Assembly (NCBI RefSeq): GCF_900116445.1
Contig: NZ_FPBH01000022.1
Location: forward strand, 1 to 64,000
Origin: Paraburkholderia aspalathi
GTDB taxonomy: Bacteria; Pseudomonadota; Gammaproteobacteria; Burkholderiales; Burkholderiaceae
Direction of reading: 5' to 3'
DNA length: 64,000 nucleotides
The notes beneath the pieces were generated by a model. That model worked only from the letters and a program-made list of their open reading frames with translations, made no database searches and had not been told where the DNA came from. Shown in pieces: positions 17,317-26,552 of this stretch. Made by a program: the position numbers and the translations under genes. The first letter of the stretch is position 1. Every line of letters begins with the position of its first letter.

Positions 17317-18714
17317 ATGCCGATCCATTCGCTCATTGAAGCCGACCGCAAGCATCTGATTCACCCGGTTATCAACTACCGCGTGCACGAAGCCCGCGGC
17401 GTCACCGTCCTCGAGTCCGCCAGCGGCGCGTTCCTGCGCGACGCGGCCGGCAACGAACTACTCGACGCCTTCTCCGGCCTGTGGTGCGTGAATGTGGGCT
17501 ACGGCCAGCAAAGCATTGTCGACGTCGCCACCGAGCAGATGAAGAAACTGCCCTACGCGACCAGCTATTTCCATTTCGGCTCGGCCCCGGCGATCGAACT
17601 GGCGCAAAAACTGGTGGAAGTGTCGCCCGCTTCGCTGCAACACGTGTACTTCACGCTCGGCGGCTCCGATGCAGTCGATTCGGCCATCCGTTTCATCACG
17701 CACTACTTCAATGCGACCGGCCGGCCGTCGAAGAAACACATCATCGCGCTGCAACGCGGCTACCACGGCTCGTCGACGATGGGTGCGGGGCTCACCGCCT
17801 TGCCAGCCTTCCACCGCAATTTCGATCTGCCGCTGCCGAACCAGCATCATCTGCCCTCGCCGTACGCGTACCGCAACGATTTCGCCGACGACGCCGCATT
17901 GATCGCCGCCTCGGTGGCCGCGCTCGAAGCGAAGGTGGCCGAACTCGGCGCGGACAACGTCGCAGCCTTCTTCTGCGAACCGATCCAGGGCTCGGGCGGC
18001 GTGATCGTGCCGCCGGTCGGCTGGTTGAAAGCGATGCGCGAAAGCTGCCGTAAGCTCGGCATTCTGTTCGTCGCCGATGAAGTCATCACCGGTTTTGGCC
18101 GCACGGGTCCGCTGTTCGCGTGCCAGGGCGAGAACGTCGAACCGGACCTGATGACGGTGGCAAAGGGTTTGACCTCCGGCTATGCGCCGATGGGCGCCGT
18201 GCTGATGTCTGATGAAATCTATCAAGGTATCGCCGATGGCGACGCCGAAGCGATCGTCGGCCACGGCCATACGTATTCGGCGCACCCGGTCAGCGCGGCA
18301 ATTGGCCTCGAAGTGCTGCGCCTCTATCACGAAGGCGGCCTGCTTGCGAACGGCGTGGCACGCGGCCCGCGTTTCGCTCGCGGCCTCGACGCGCTGCTCG
18401 CGCACCCGCTGGTGGGCGACTCGCGCCATCGCGGCCTGCTCGGCGCACTCGAACTGGTATCGGACAAGGACAGCAAGACCGGATTCGATCCTGCGCTGAA
18501 ACTGTCCGAGCGGATCGCTGCGGCGGCGTATGAAAACCGCCTGATTTTCCGCGCGTTCGGCGACAATATTCTCGGCTTTGCGCCGGCGCTCTCGTACACC
18601 GAGGCCGAGTTCGATCTGCTGTTCGAACGCCTCGAAAAAACCCTCGACGACGTTCTGGCGCAAGCCGATGTCCGGGCCGCGCTGAAGGTCAAAATTCATG
18701 CCGCTGCGTGCTAG
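17317..18714 (+). CDS. Class III omega-aminotransferase (SpuC / beta-alanine-pyruvate type)
   Basis: 465-residue PLP enzyme of the omega-amino acid/diamine group. The PLP lysine lies in LMTVAKGLTSGYAPMGAV, with the preceding aspartate in LFVADEVITGFGRTG. The family includes putrescine-pyruvate (SpuC) and beta-alanine-pyruvate transaminases. Adjacent amine oxidase and aldehyde dehydrogenase genes favour a polyamine or GABA-type substrate. It is preceded by an Lrp-like palindrome and followed after 53 bp by an Lrp/AsnC gene in the same direction. Confidence 0.88.
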   Translation: MPIHSLIEADRKHLIHPVINYRVHEARGVTVLESASGAFLRDAAGNELLDAFSGLWCVNVGYGQQSIVDVATEQMKKLPYATSYFHFGSAPAIELAQKLVEVSPASLQHVYFTLGGSDAVDSAIRFITHYFNATGRPSKKHIIALQRGYHGSSTMGAGLTALPAFHRNFDLPLPNQHHLPSPYAYRNDFADDAALIAASVAALEAKVAELGADNVAAFFCEPIQGSGGVIVPPVGWLKAMRESCRKLGILFVADEVITGFGRTGPLFACQGENVEPDLMTVAKGLTSGYAPMGAVLMSDEIYQGIADGDAEAIVGHGHTYSAHPVSAAIGLEVLRLYHEGGLLANGVARGPRFARGLDALLAHPLVGDSRHRGLLGALELVSDKDSKTGFDPALKLSERIAAAAYENRLIFRAFGDNILGFAPALSYTEAEFDLLFERLEKTLDDVLAQADVRAALKVKIHAAAC

Positions 18715-18767
18715 AGTAGAGGGCCCTTCGAGACCCTCTCACCCATCGCCGGAGCGATAACGTTACG

Positions 18768-19265
18768 ATGAGCAGCGACAGCAAGCTGGACCGGATTGAC
18801 CTGCGCATACTTTCCCAGTTGCAGAAGAAAGGCCGCATAACCAACGTCGAGCTTGCCGACGCGGTCGGCCTTTCGCCCAGTCCTTGCCTGATCCGGGTCA
18901 AGCGTCTGGAGAAGGCCGGCTACATCATCGGTTACGGCGCACAGATCCAGCTCGAAAAGCTCGGCGACGTGCAGATCGTGTTTACCGAAGTCACGCTCGC
19001 CGATCATCGGCGGGAAGACTTCATCAAGTTCGTGAACGCGATCAAAGACGTCGACGAAATCGTGGAGTGCCATCTGGCGAGTGGCGGCTACGATTACCTG
19101 CTGAAGTTTGTCACTCGCAGCGTGAGCCACTACCAAAGCATCATCGAGGGTCTGCTGGAACGCGATATCGGCATCGAGAAGTACTTCAGCTACGTGATCA
19201 TCAAGTCGCCGTTCGTGAAGAGTCACTATCCGCTCGAAACGCTGTTCTCGCAGAACCACAACTAG
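18768..19265 (+). CDS. Lrp/AsnC family transcriptional regulator
   Basis: 165 residues. The N-terminal helix-turn-helix starts LDRIDLRILSQLQKKGRIT, and the C-terminal RAM/AsnC ligand domain contains VDEIVECHLASGGYDYLLK. It is cotranscribed with, or at least follows, the aminotransferase and ends 12 bp from the convergent lptD. It probably binds the CAGCA...TGCTG palindromes seen before the aminotransferase and gabD, which would link two distant steps of amine/GABA catabolism. Confidence 0.92.
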   Translation: MSSDSKLDRIDLRILSQLQKKGRITNVELADAVGLSPSPCLIRVKRLEKAGYIIGYGAQIQLEKLGDVQIVFTEVTLADHRREDFIKFVNAIKDVDEIVECHLASGGYDYLLKFVTRSVSHYQSIIEGLLERDIGIEKYFSYVIIKSPFVKSHYPLETLFSQNHN

Positions 19266-19277
19266 TCCAGCAGCCCC

Positions 19278-21617
19278 TTACGGATAATCGCTAAACCGGG
19301 ATGTCGGTTCGGTTTCCGTTGTCGCCGGTGTATAGCCTGGCACATTCGCGCGAAACTGATTGAGCAGACCGTTATCGACCTGCGAAAAGCCTTTGAGCTG
19401 AAGTTGCATCAACACACGCGTGCCGGTGCTGGGCGACGTGGTCGAGCTGGTGGCGTTGGTGTATTTCTCGAACGCCACGCCGAGCGACCAGCAATCCGCA
19501 TCGTATTGAAGTCCCAGCAGGCCCGCGATCAGCCGGTGGGCGCTCATGTCGTAATTGACGCGCGCCACGCTCACAACGTTGTGCATTAACGGCCATTGCT
19601 CGGACACGATGAACTGATTGACCGGTTGATAATCGAGCGTGGTGTTGGCGCGCGTATAGCGATACGCGACATTCAACACCTCCCGTGAAGCCGGCGACCA
19701 GCCAAAGCCGGCTTCCGCATTCGTCAGATAGTGGTTGGCCTGGCTGTACTCCACGGCCTGTTCCGCTGAAAAACCCGCCCCCAGCTTGTACGACGCGCCG
19801 ACAATCACACTCGTGCGCGCCACGGTGCCAATCGCATCGTCTGTGTTGAGCGTCACGCGGGGCGTACGAAAGTCGTACTGCTCTGCAAGGACGAAACGGG
19901 ACCGCTCATCGCCGTTCGTCGCATCAATGAAGCGCGTCGTCAGCGCTGCCGTAACGCGGTTGGCATCGGACACCCGGTCATTGCCGACGAAGCTGTTCGG
20001 CATGAACAGTTCAGCCAACCCGAAATCGGCCGTAGCCGTATCGAACAGCGGCGCGTATGCCTGGTTGCGGTAAGGCGTGTACACATAGAACAGCCGCGGT
20101 TCGAGGGTCTGGATATACGACTGCCCGAAGAGCCGCACGCTTCGCTCGAAGCGCATACCCGAATCGAGGGTGAAGGTCGGCACGTTGACGTTAAACGTCT
20201 TGGGCTGCCCGGCGGGCGCATCCGATCCGATCGTAGTCAGGTCATACGCCGCGAAATGCCATGCGAGCTTCGGCGTGATGAACCAGCCTGGACGCTCGAT
20301 CGGATAGCTGACGTAAGGGTTGAAAACGAAGCGGCTGCCTTGCGTTGCATCGGCCGACGAAATCGTGAAGCGCGTCGCATCCGCTTCGGCGCCGAAGTCG
20401 AAGCCCCCCACGTTATAACGCGCGTACTTAACATTGACCTGCGGTTCGCGGTTATAGGTCGAGTCGCTGGTAAAGGCCTGCCACCGTTGCTCGCGAGCCA
20501 GCACGCTCCACGGCCCGTTTGAGTAAGTCAAACCCGCTTCCTGCTGATACAGCGTGGTGGAGCCCGTCGGAAACGCAACACCCGACGCAAGGTCGGTGAC
20601 CACTGTCGAGTCCGACACCCGGTTGTAATTGACGTAGGCGCCGAAGCCCGAGCCGAAGTTCCAGTTCTGTTTCAGCGCGATCGAGTAACGATCGGTGTTG
20701 GTGATCGCATCGTGTGGCAGCCACGCGACCGAGATCGTCCCCGAATCGTTCGGCTGCAGATAGCGGTAGTCCGCCGTCAACATCTCGCCTCGCTTCGACA
20801 TGATGCGAGGCGTCAGAGTTAAATCGTAGTTCGGCGCGAGGTTGAAGTAATACGGCAACGCAACGTCGACACCATTGGTCGAACTGATCGAGAACGTCGG
20901 CGGCAGGAGGCCACTGCGACGTGCGCCGGACAAGGGAAACGATAGCCACGGGCTCGCCAGCAACGGCACGCCCTGGAAAAAAAGCACACCGTTGTGTGCG
21001 ATTCCCTCATCGCCGCCGCTGTCGATGTCGAATTCGGAGGCCTTCAGATACCACGCGGGATCGGATTCGCATTGGCAAGTGCTGTACGTACCGTGATGAA
21101 CGACCGTGCGCTCGCTATCGACCAGATCGACGCGTTGAGCACTACCCCACCCTCCCGTCAGATGAAACCGGTACTTCGGCACGCTCATGTAGCCTTCATT
21201 CGCTTCGACGTAGAAATGCGCGTCCGGGCCGTCGAACACATTGCCGTTGTCGACGAGTCGCACTTGTCCGTACGCGTCGACCTTGTCGGTATCGACGTCG
21301 TAGTGCAGCGCATCGCCTTTAACGATCGATGCGTAACGCCGCAGTTGCGCGTGACCTTTTAGCGAAACGTCGGTGTCGGTGGTCGCGGTCACCGAATCGG
21401 CGATGGCCGCAGTAACGGGTTTGTCGCCCGGCCGCAGGGGTTGCTCGGTCAGTTGCGGATCGAGCCGCAGACCCCAGACGCCGTCGAGCGGTTCCGGAAT
21501 CGCAGACGCACCGACTAATTGCGCGTGCCCGGCAAGCGGCATGCATCCAGCCGTACCCAGCACGAAAGAAACGAGAGGCCTTAAGCGTAGGCGTCGAAAT
21601 ACACCGCGTAGTATCAA
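19278..21617 (-). CDS. lptD: LptD-like outer-membrane LPS-assembly protein (extra copy outside usual locus)
   Basis: 779-residue LptD homologue. It has a signal peptide ending near AGHAQ, then an N-terminal OstA/LptA-like jelly-roll (residues about 85-190), then the LptD beta-barrel with WYLKASEFDID and GVPLLASPWLSFPL. It inserts LPS in the outer leaflet with LptE. The usual neighbours surA and pdxA are absent, so this is probably a paralogue. Cysteines differ from E. coli LptD: C181 and C183 form a CxC, and the C-terminal pair is reduced to one Cys (C709, context YDADCWSL). The only available start is a TTG with no visible ribosome binding site, so the 5' end is uncertain. Confidence 0.88.
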   Translation of the reverse strand: MILRGVFRRLRLRPLVSFVLGTAGCMPLAGHAQLVGASAIPEPLDGVWGLRLDPQLTEQPLRPGDKPVTAAIADSVTATTDTDVSLKGHAQLRRYASIVKGDALHYDVDTDKVDAYGQVRLVDNGNVFDGPDAHFYVEANEGYMSVPKYRFHLTGGWGSAQRVDLVDSERTVVHHGTYSTCQCESDPAWYLKASEFDIDSGGDEGIAHNGVLFFQGVPLLASPWLSFPLSGARRSGLLPPTFSISSTNGVDVALPYYFNLAPNYDLTLTPRIMSKRGEMLTADYRYLQPNDSGTISVAWLPHDAITNTDRYSIALKQNWNFGSGFGAYVNYNRVSDSTVVTDLASGVAFPTGSTTLYQQEAGLTYSNGPWSVLAREQRWQAFTSDSTYNREPQVNVKYARYNVGGFDFGAEADATRFTISSADATQGSRFVFNPYVSYPIERPGWFITPKLAWHFAAYDLTTIGSDAPAGQPKTFNVNVPTFTLDSGMRFERSVRLFGQSYIQTLEPRLFYVYTPYRNQAYAPLFDTATADFGLAELFMPNSFVGNDRVSDANRVTAALTTRFIDATNGDERSRFVLAEQYDFRTPRVTLNTDDAIGTVARTSVIVGASYKLGAGFSAEQAVEYSQANHYLTNAEAGFGWSPASREVLNVAYRYTRANTTLDYQPVNQFIVSEQWPLMHNVVSVARVNYDMSAHRLIAGLLGLQYDADCWSLGVAFEKYTNATSSTTSPSTGTRVLMQLQLKGFSQVDNGLLNQFRANVPGYTPATTETEPTSRFSDYP

Positions 21618-21709
21618 AACAGATAAGGATCGGAAAGGATGACAGACGCATCAAGGCGAACGGAAGCCCTGACTTGCGTCAGGATGAACAGCAGCGAATA
21701 CACACTGCG

Positions 21710-22111
21710 CTATTGAAGTGTGACGTCCTTGGCGCGGGGGTCCGCTGGCGTGCCTGCCCCGCTCGCAGCGCCGCCCAGCGCCTGAAGCAGATAGGGAATC
21801 TGCTCCGCAGGCAACGAAAACGACAACCCCGCGCTACCGGACAGACGGAACCGGATCACCACCATTTCCATGCCGTTCAGCCGGCCGACTTCCCAACCCT
21901 GGCAGTGCAGCGCGAAGCCCATGTCCTGATTGTTATGAATCACGCGGTCGGCGTGTTCTATGGCGTTCGGCAGCGCCACCAGCAGGTCGTTGAGCACCGA
22001 ACGGTGCAGCGCCGCCGTGGGTTGATTGCCGTGAATCAGCAGATATTGACCGTCCGCCGTCAACTGCATATCGGTGATCGAATTCAGCACGAAGGTCGAC
22101 GGGTCAGACAT
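21710..22111 (-). CDS. Conserved-looking hypothetical protein
   Basis: 133 residues, soluble, no signal peptide. I do not recognise the family. The sequence is well balanced (LHCQGWEVGRLNGMEMVVIRF) and looks like a genuine alpha/beta fold. A strong ribosome binding site (GGGGAGGG, 6 nt) precedes the ATG at 22109-22111, which overlaps the stop of the small upstream gene by 8 bp. The pair lies between lptD and bamA, transcribed in the lptD direction, so a link to envelope assembly is possible but unproven. Confidence 0.75.
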   Translation of the reverse strand: MSDPSTFVLNSITDMQLTADGQYLLIHGNQPTAALHRSVLNDLLVALPNAIEHADRVIHNNQDMGFALHCQGWEVGRLNGMEMVVIRFRLSGSAGLSFSLPAEQIPYLLQALGGAASGAGTPADPRAKDVTLQ

Positions 22112-22283
22112 GACGCGCGCCCTCCCCTGTAACCTCGTAGCGGCCTGCCGCCTCACTCACCGTGTCGCCGGGCACGGCGCGAAGCGTGCGCACCGATGCC
22201 ATCGCAAGATGGACTGAATAGATCGGTGAGGAACTCACGCGCAAGACAGCAGCAAGAACCGCCGGTGAAAAAAATTCAATCAT
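22104..22283 (-). CDS. Small hypothetical protein upstream of 21710-22111 gene
   Basis: 59 residues beginning MIEFFSPAVLAAVLRVSSSP. A GGAG 8 nt before the ATG at 22281-22283 supports the start. It overlaps the next gene by 8 bp, so the two are translationally coupled. No known domain is recognised. A hydrophobic first third could be a weak membrane-contacting helix. A longer in-frame start exists upstream but has no ribosome binding site. Confidence 0.6.
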   Translation of the reverse strand: MIEFFSPAVLAAVLRVSSSPIYSVHLAMASVRTLRAVPGDTVSEAAGRYEVTGEGARHV

Positions 22284-22618
22284 GACCACTTCTCCAGATC
22301 GCGTTACGCAGGTAGCGGAATCGACAATTTGACGATAGCAGTGCAAAGTCGCCGCCAGGTTACGCGCGGACTACGCTTCTTTTGAGTCTGTAACGCATTA
22401 TTTCGAAGCTCGCGCTCCAATCGGCGTCAGCCTGCGCGGGTGCACGCTGCGCACCCTGGCGGCCGGAATGGTCGGAAAGTTTTCAGTAACGATCGGCAGA
22501 AAACGCGTCCCTATACTTCGCGCTTTCCAGTGTCATGGAACGTCGTTTCGAATGCGTCGCTTGCCTTCGAGCGCTCCCGTCTGCGCTCCGCGCGCTGCAT
22601 CAGGACTGAAAACCCAAG
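22284..22618. other. Divergent intergenic region before bamA
   Basis: 335 bp between the leftward small-gene pair and bamA. TATACT at 22512-22517 is a possible -10 for bamA, but no good -35 lies 16-18 bp upstream. A GGAAC at 22537-22541 recalls a sigma-E -35, but no matching -10 follows. No gene, RNA or repeat seen. Confidence 0.35.
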
Positions 22619-24928
22619 ATGAATCTTCAAGTTTTAACGAGCCGTATCGCCGGCGCACTCTCGCTCGTCGGTGTCGCGCTGACAAGCGGGGCAGCCCACG
22701 CAGCGCAGCCGTTCGTGGTGCAGGACATCCGGATCGAGGGCTTGAAGCGCGTCGAACCCGGTACCGTGTTTGCCTACCTGCCCATCAAGCAGGGCGCCAC
22801 ATTTGACGACGATAAGGCTTCGGAATCGATTCGCGCGCTGTACGCCACCGGCTTCTTCAATGACGTCAATATCTCGACCGAAGGCAATGTCGTCATCGTT
22901 CACGTTCAGGAGCGCCCCGCGGTCGGCACGATCGACTTCGCCGGCATTCACGAGTTCGACAAGGAAAATCTGACCAAGGCACTCGGTGCGGTCGGGCTTT
23001 CGCAAGGCCGCTACTACGACAAGGCGTTAGTCGATAAATCCGAGCAGGAGTTGAAACGCCAGTACCTGACGCGTGGCTACTATGCCGCCGAAGTGACCAC
23101 CACGATCACGCCGATCGACCGCAACCGGGTCGCGATACTGTTCTCGGTCGCAGAAGGGCCGAACGCGAAGATCCGCCAGATCAACTTCATCGGCAACAAC
23201 GTTTTCAGCACGGACACGTTGCGCGACGAAATGCAGATGTCCACGCCGAACTGGTTCTCGTGGTACACGAAGAACGACCTGTACGCGAAAGACAAGCTGA
23301 CCGGCGACCTGGAGCGCATCCGCACGTACTACCTGAATCGCGGCTATCTGGAGTTCAACTTCGAGTCGACCCAGGTATCGCTTTCGCCGGACAAGAAGGA
23401 GATGTACCTCACGGTCACGCTGCACGAAGGCGAGCCGTACACGGTTTCGTCGATCAAGCTCGCCGGCAATCTGCTCGATCGCGAAGCCGAGCTGAAGAAG
23501 CTGGTCAATATCAACCCCGGCGAGCGTTTCTCCGCTGAAAAATTACAAGCCACTACCAAGGCGATCGTCGATAGGCTCGGCGAATACGGTTACGCGTTTG
23601 CCACTGTCAATGCGCTGCCGCAGATCGATCAGGAACATCACAAGGTCGACCTGACGCTGCAAGTGGACCCGAGCCGCCGCGTGTACGTACGTCACATCAA
23701 CGTGGTCGGCAACACCCGTACGCGTGATGAGGTGGTGCGCCGCGAAATGCGTCAGCTCGAAAGTTCGTGGTTCGATTCGAACCGACTCTCGCTGTCGAAA
23801 GACCGGGTCAACCGTCTCGGCTACTTCACGGACGTGGACGTCACCACGGTGCCGGTGGAAGGCTCACCGGACCAGGTCGATGTGGACGTCAAGGTGAGCG
23901 AAAAGCCGACCGGCGCGATTACCTTGGGCGCGGGTTTTTCGTCCACCGACAAGGTGGTGTTGTCAGCCGGGATTTCGCAGGATAACGTGTTCGGTTCCGG
24001 CACCAGCCTCGCCGTGAACGTGAACACCGCGAAGACCTACCGCACCCTGACCGTGACGCAAACCGATCCGTATTTCACGGTGGACGGCATCAAGCGGATC
24101 ACCGACGTCTACTACCGCACCTCCTATCCGCTTTACTACTACACCGACACGAGTTTCCGGATCATCACCGTGGGTGCGGATCTGAAGTTCGGCATTCCGT
24201 TCTCCGAATCCGATACCGTTTACTTCGGCGCCGGCCTCGAACAGAACCGGTTGTCCATTGATTCGTCGACACCGCAGAGCTACAAGGACTACGTAGCCGA
24301 ATTCGGCAGCGTGGTGAACAACGTGCCGCTCACCGCGGCCTGGGCTCGGGATAACCGCGACAGCGCACTGGTGCCAAGCCGCGGCTATTTCTTCCAGGCC
24401 AATGGTGAAGTGGGCACACCGGCTGGCAACACCGAGTACTACAAGACCGATGTGCAGGCGCAGTATTACTACTCGTTCTCACGCGGTTACATTCTCGGCT
24501 TGAATTTTCAAGGTGGCTACGGCAACGGCTTCGCCGGAAAAGCCTATCCGATCTTCAAGAATTACTACGCGGGTGGTATCGGCTCGGTACGCGGCTACGA
24601 ATCGGGCTCGCTCGGCCCGACCGACAAGACGACCGGCGACCCGATCGGCGGCTCGCGCATGGTCGTGGCCAACATCGAGATGACCTTCCCGCTGCCGGGC
24701 AGCGGCTGGGACCGCACGCTGCGCGTCTTCACCTTCATGGATGCGGGCAATGTCTGGGGCACAGAAGGCAACAGCAATGGCGCCAACGGCCTGCGGTATA
24801 GCTACGGCGCGGGTCTTGAGTGGATTTCGCCGATCGGCCCACTCAAGCTGTCGCTGGGTTTCCCGCTGATCAGACACTCCACCGACAAGTACCAGGTATT
24901 CCAGTTTCAGATCGGCACATCGTTCTGA
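22619..24928 (+). CDS. bamA: BamA-like outer-membrane protein assembly factor (extra copy outside usual locus)
   Basis: 769-residue Omp85 protein. It has a signal peptide ending AHAAQ, five POTRA domains starting FVVQDIRIEGLKR, then a 16-strand barrel with the loop-6 motif VRGY at residues 657-660 and a terminal aromatic residue (IGTSF). It folds and inserts outer-membrane proteins. The normal bamA setting (rseP upstream; skp/ompH, lpxD and fabZ downstream) is missing here, so this is probably a second BamA. It lies 1 kb from the extra lptD and is followed by a hairpin terminator. Confidence 0.92.
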   Translation: MNLQVLTSRIAGALSLVGVALTSGAAHAAQPFVVQDIRIEGLKRVEPGTVFAYLPIKQGATFDDDKASESIRALYATGFFNDVNISTEGNVVIVHVQERPAVGTIDFAGIHEFDKENLTKALGAVGLSQGRYYDKALVDKSEQELKRQYLTRGYYAAEVTTTITPIDRNRVAILFSVAEGPNAKIRQINFIGNNVFSTDTLRDEMQMSTPNWFSWYTKNDLYAKDKLTGDLERIRTYYLNRGYLEFNFESTQVSLSPDKKEMYLTVTLHEGEPYTVSSIKLAGNLLDREAELKKLVNINPGERFSAEKLQATTKAIVDRLGEYGYAFATVNALPQIDQEHHKVDLTLQVDPSRRVYVRHINVVGNTRTRDEVVRREMRQLESSWFDSNRLSLSKDRVNRLGYFTDVDVTTVPVEGSPDQVDVDVKVSEKPTGAITLGAGFSSTDKVVLSAGISQDNVFGSGTSLAVNVNTAKTYRTLTVTQTDPYFTVDGIKRITDVYYRTSYPLYYYTDTSFRIITVGADLKFGIPFSESDTVYFGAGLEQNRLSIDSSTPQSYKDYVAEFGSVVNNVPLTAAWARDNRDSALVPSRGYFFQANGEVGTPAGNTEYYKTDVQAQYYYSFSRGYILGLNFQGGYGNGFAGKAYPIFKNYYAGGIGSVRGYESGSLGPTDKTTGDPIGGSRMVVANIEMTFPLPGSGWDRTLRVFTFMDAGNVWGTEGNSNGANGLRYSYGAGLEWISPIGPLKLSLGFPLIRHSTDKYQVFQFQIGTSF

Positions 24929-24951
24929 TCACGCCGTTCTGCTTTCCAACA

Positions 24952-24979
24952 CCCGCGGTCATGACATGAAGACCGCGGG
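24952..24979 (+). terminator. Hairpin after bamA
   Basis: CCCGCGGTC and GACCGCGGG form a perfect 9-bp stem around a 10-nt loop, 24 bp after the bamA stop. Only a weak T-rich tail (CGTTATCT) follows. Confidence 0.65.
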
Positions 24980-25284
24980 CGTTATCTGCATCATTCCTTC
25001 CCGCTTTCAGCCGCGCAGAGGCGCCCAACCGGTATGACCCGGTTCGGTGCCCGCTCAAAGCACCGCATCTGCGCCCTCCCGCCCCAAGTTCACAAAGTCT
25101 CCTTATTTTCACCATCGTTGCTCCAACGTTGCTATCTATCATTCGCTCATCATCAGCGCGACCGTGTCCGGTCCGCTTTCTGAGTTCGATAGGTCGCTCC
25201 AAAGCAGCAGATGGTTGAATTGGCTGAACGTGAACATCGCACGGGCTGCAACCGTCGATTCCGGTTGGGAGGTAACGCAGATTT
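24980..25284. other. Intergenic region before orphan response regulator
   Basis: 305 bp. I see no gene and no clear paired -35/-10 elements. It presumably carries the promoter of the response regulator that starts at 25285. Confidence 0.3.
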
Positions 25285-25983
25285 ATGACGATCAGCCTTC
25301 TTGTAGTCGAACCCGATCAAACCATTCGGGATCAGTTGCGCTTTCATCTTCACAAGAACCAGATCGCACTCTCGGTGCTGTATAGCGCGGCTCAGCTTGT
25401 CAGCCGGGTGGAACTGGAGTGTCCGTCAGCGATTCTATTGCGCGCCGAGTCGCCGATGAGCGAGGCGCGCGAGGCGCTCCGGCAACTGCGGCTAGCCGGC
25501 TACGACATGCCCATCTTCGTGCAAAGCACCTCTGATGAGATCGTCGACAAAATCGTCGCCTTCGAATTGGGTGCGGACGACTATATCGTCGACCCGATCG
25601 ATCCATACGAATTGACCGCCAGAATCAAACGCGCCGTGCAACGCTGCAATCGATCGCTTTGCGACGCGCCGGAAATTCGTGAGAAGGTGTTGTTCGGCGA
25701 CTACCAGATCGACTTCGCTACGCGGCGCCTGCTCAAGGACGGCTGCGAAATCTCGCTGCGCTCCGGCCAGTTTGCGTTGCTCAAGCTTTTCGCAAGCAAT
25801 CCGATGCGAATCCTGACGCGTTCGATGGTCAACAGCCAGCTAGGAAGAGCGGAGAGCCAGAAGGCCAGTCTGGATGTTGCGGTCTGCCGCTTGCGCGGCG
25901 TGATTGAGACAGACCCGGGCAATCCCAGGTTCATTCAGACCTTGCGCGGACGAGGCTATATGTTCGTACCGTCGCTTGAATAG
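25285..25983 (+). CDS. OmpR-type regulator with degenerate receiver domain
   Basis: 232 residues: receiver (about 1-120) plus winged-helix Trans_reg_C (about 135-230, ending RGRGYMFVPSLE). The receiver keeps acidic residues E9 and D11. The phospho-acceptor Asp is replaced by Arg53 (LLRAESP instead of LLDLxxP), and the conserved Lys before the KP turn is Asp103 (YIVDPID). It therefore should not be controlled by ordinary phosphotransfer. No kinase gene is adjacent. Such atypical receivers often bind DNA constitutively or respond to other signals. It follows the extra bamA. Confidence 0.88.
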   Translation: MTISLLVVEPDQTIRDQLRFHLHKNQIALSVLYSAAQLVSRVELECPSAILLRAESPMSEAREALRQLRLAGYDMPIFVQSTSDEIVDKIVAFELGADDYIVDPIDPYELTARIKRAVQRCNRSLCDAPEIREKVLFGDYQIDFATRRLLKDGCEISLRSGQFALLKLFASNPMRILTRSMVNSQLGRAESQKASLDVAVCRLRGVIETDPGNPRFIQTLRGRGYMFVPSLE

Positions 25984-25986
25984 ATC

Positions 25987-26013
25987 GAATGGTTCGAATG
26001 ATTCGAATGGTGC
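25987..26013. repeat. Three tandem 9-bp units
   Basis: GAATGGTTC, GAATGATTC and GAATGGTGC lie head to tail just past the response-regulator stop. It could be a slippage-prone microrepeat with no evident function. Confidence 0.6.
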
Positions 26014-26090
26014 GGATACCAAGCCTTACTTGAGGCAGGCGAAAGCGAACGGCATAGCACGACACGTTGCGTGCTTGCCGCCATACTGCG

Positions 26091-26429
26091 TTATTTCTGG
26101 CCTTCTTCTAACGCGAGCTGCATGATAGGCCCCGTCATCGCGGCATCGATCACGTCGATGATGTCGGCATAGCCCACATAGTCGGAATACAGGTCACTGG
26201 TCGCTGCCAGCAGGCCACCGAATCCGTAATGGAAGTCTGCCGGAACGATTGGCCTGAACCCTGAGGCATAGTGTGGCCGTGGCGCGCAGCTATTCAGCTC
26301 ATCAACAACGCCGGCAGAAACACTGTGATTCCCAAGTGCGAGAGCATTAATACTCTCCTGGCGCAAACCATGGCGAATCGGAGCGCAGCAAATCGATACC
26401 ACGACCAGGACGACAATAATGATGCGCAT
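26091..26429 (-). CDS. Small putative exported protein
   Basis: 112 residues. The N-terminus MRIIIVVLVVVSICCAPI is a signal peptide or membrane anchor; the two Cys after it could be a lipobox variant. The mature part has no recognised domain. The base composition around it is lower in GC than its neighbours. No good ribosome binding site precedes the ATG at 26427-26429 or a TTG at 26444. The gene is plausible but weakly supported. Confidence 0.4.
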   Translation of the reverse strand: MRIIIVVLVVVSICCAPIRHGLRQESINALALGNHSVSAGVVDELNSCAPRPHYASGFRPIVPADFHYGFGGLLAATSDLYSDYVGYADIIDVIDAAMTGPIMQLALEEGQK

Positions 26430-26552
26430 AATGGACGTGTTCAAAGTTGATCTTGAAAGTCAGACAGCCGTAGGATAACGAAGTTTTTTTGGCTCAATTA
26501 CAATCCCTTTCTACCGGCCTGAATTACACGCAGCAACGAGGTTATGCAGCAC

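Noticed and set aside
22537..22541. GGAAC as a sigma-E -35 element for bamA
   Set aside because: No matching -10 follows at 15-17 nt, and five bases alone are not evidence.
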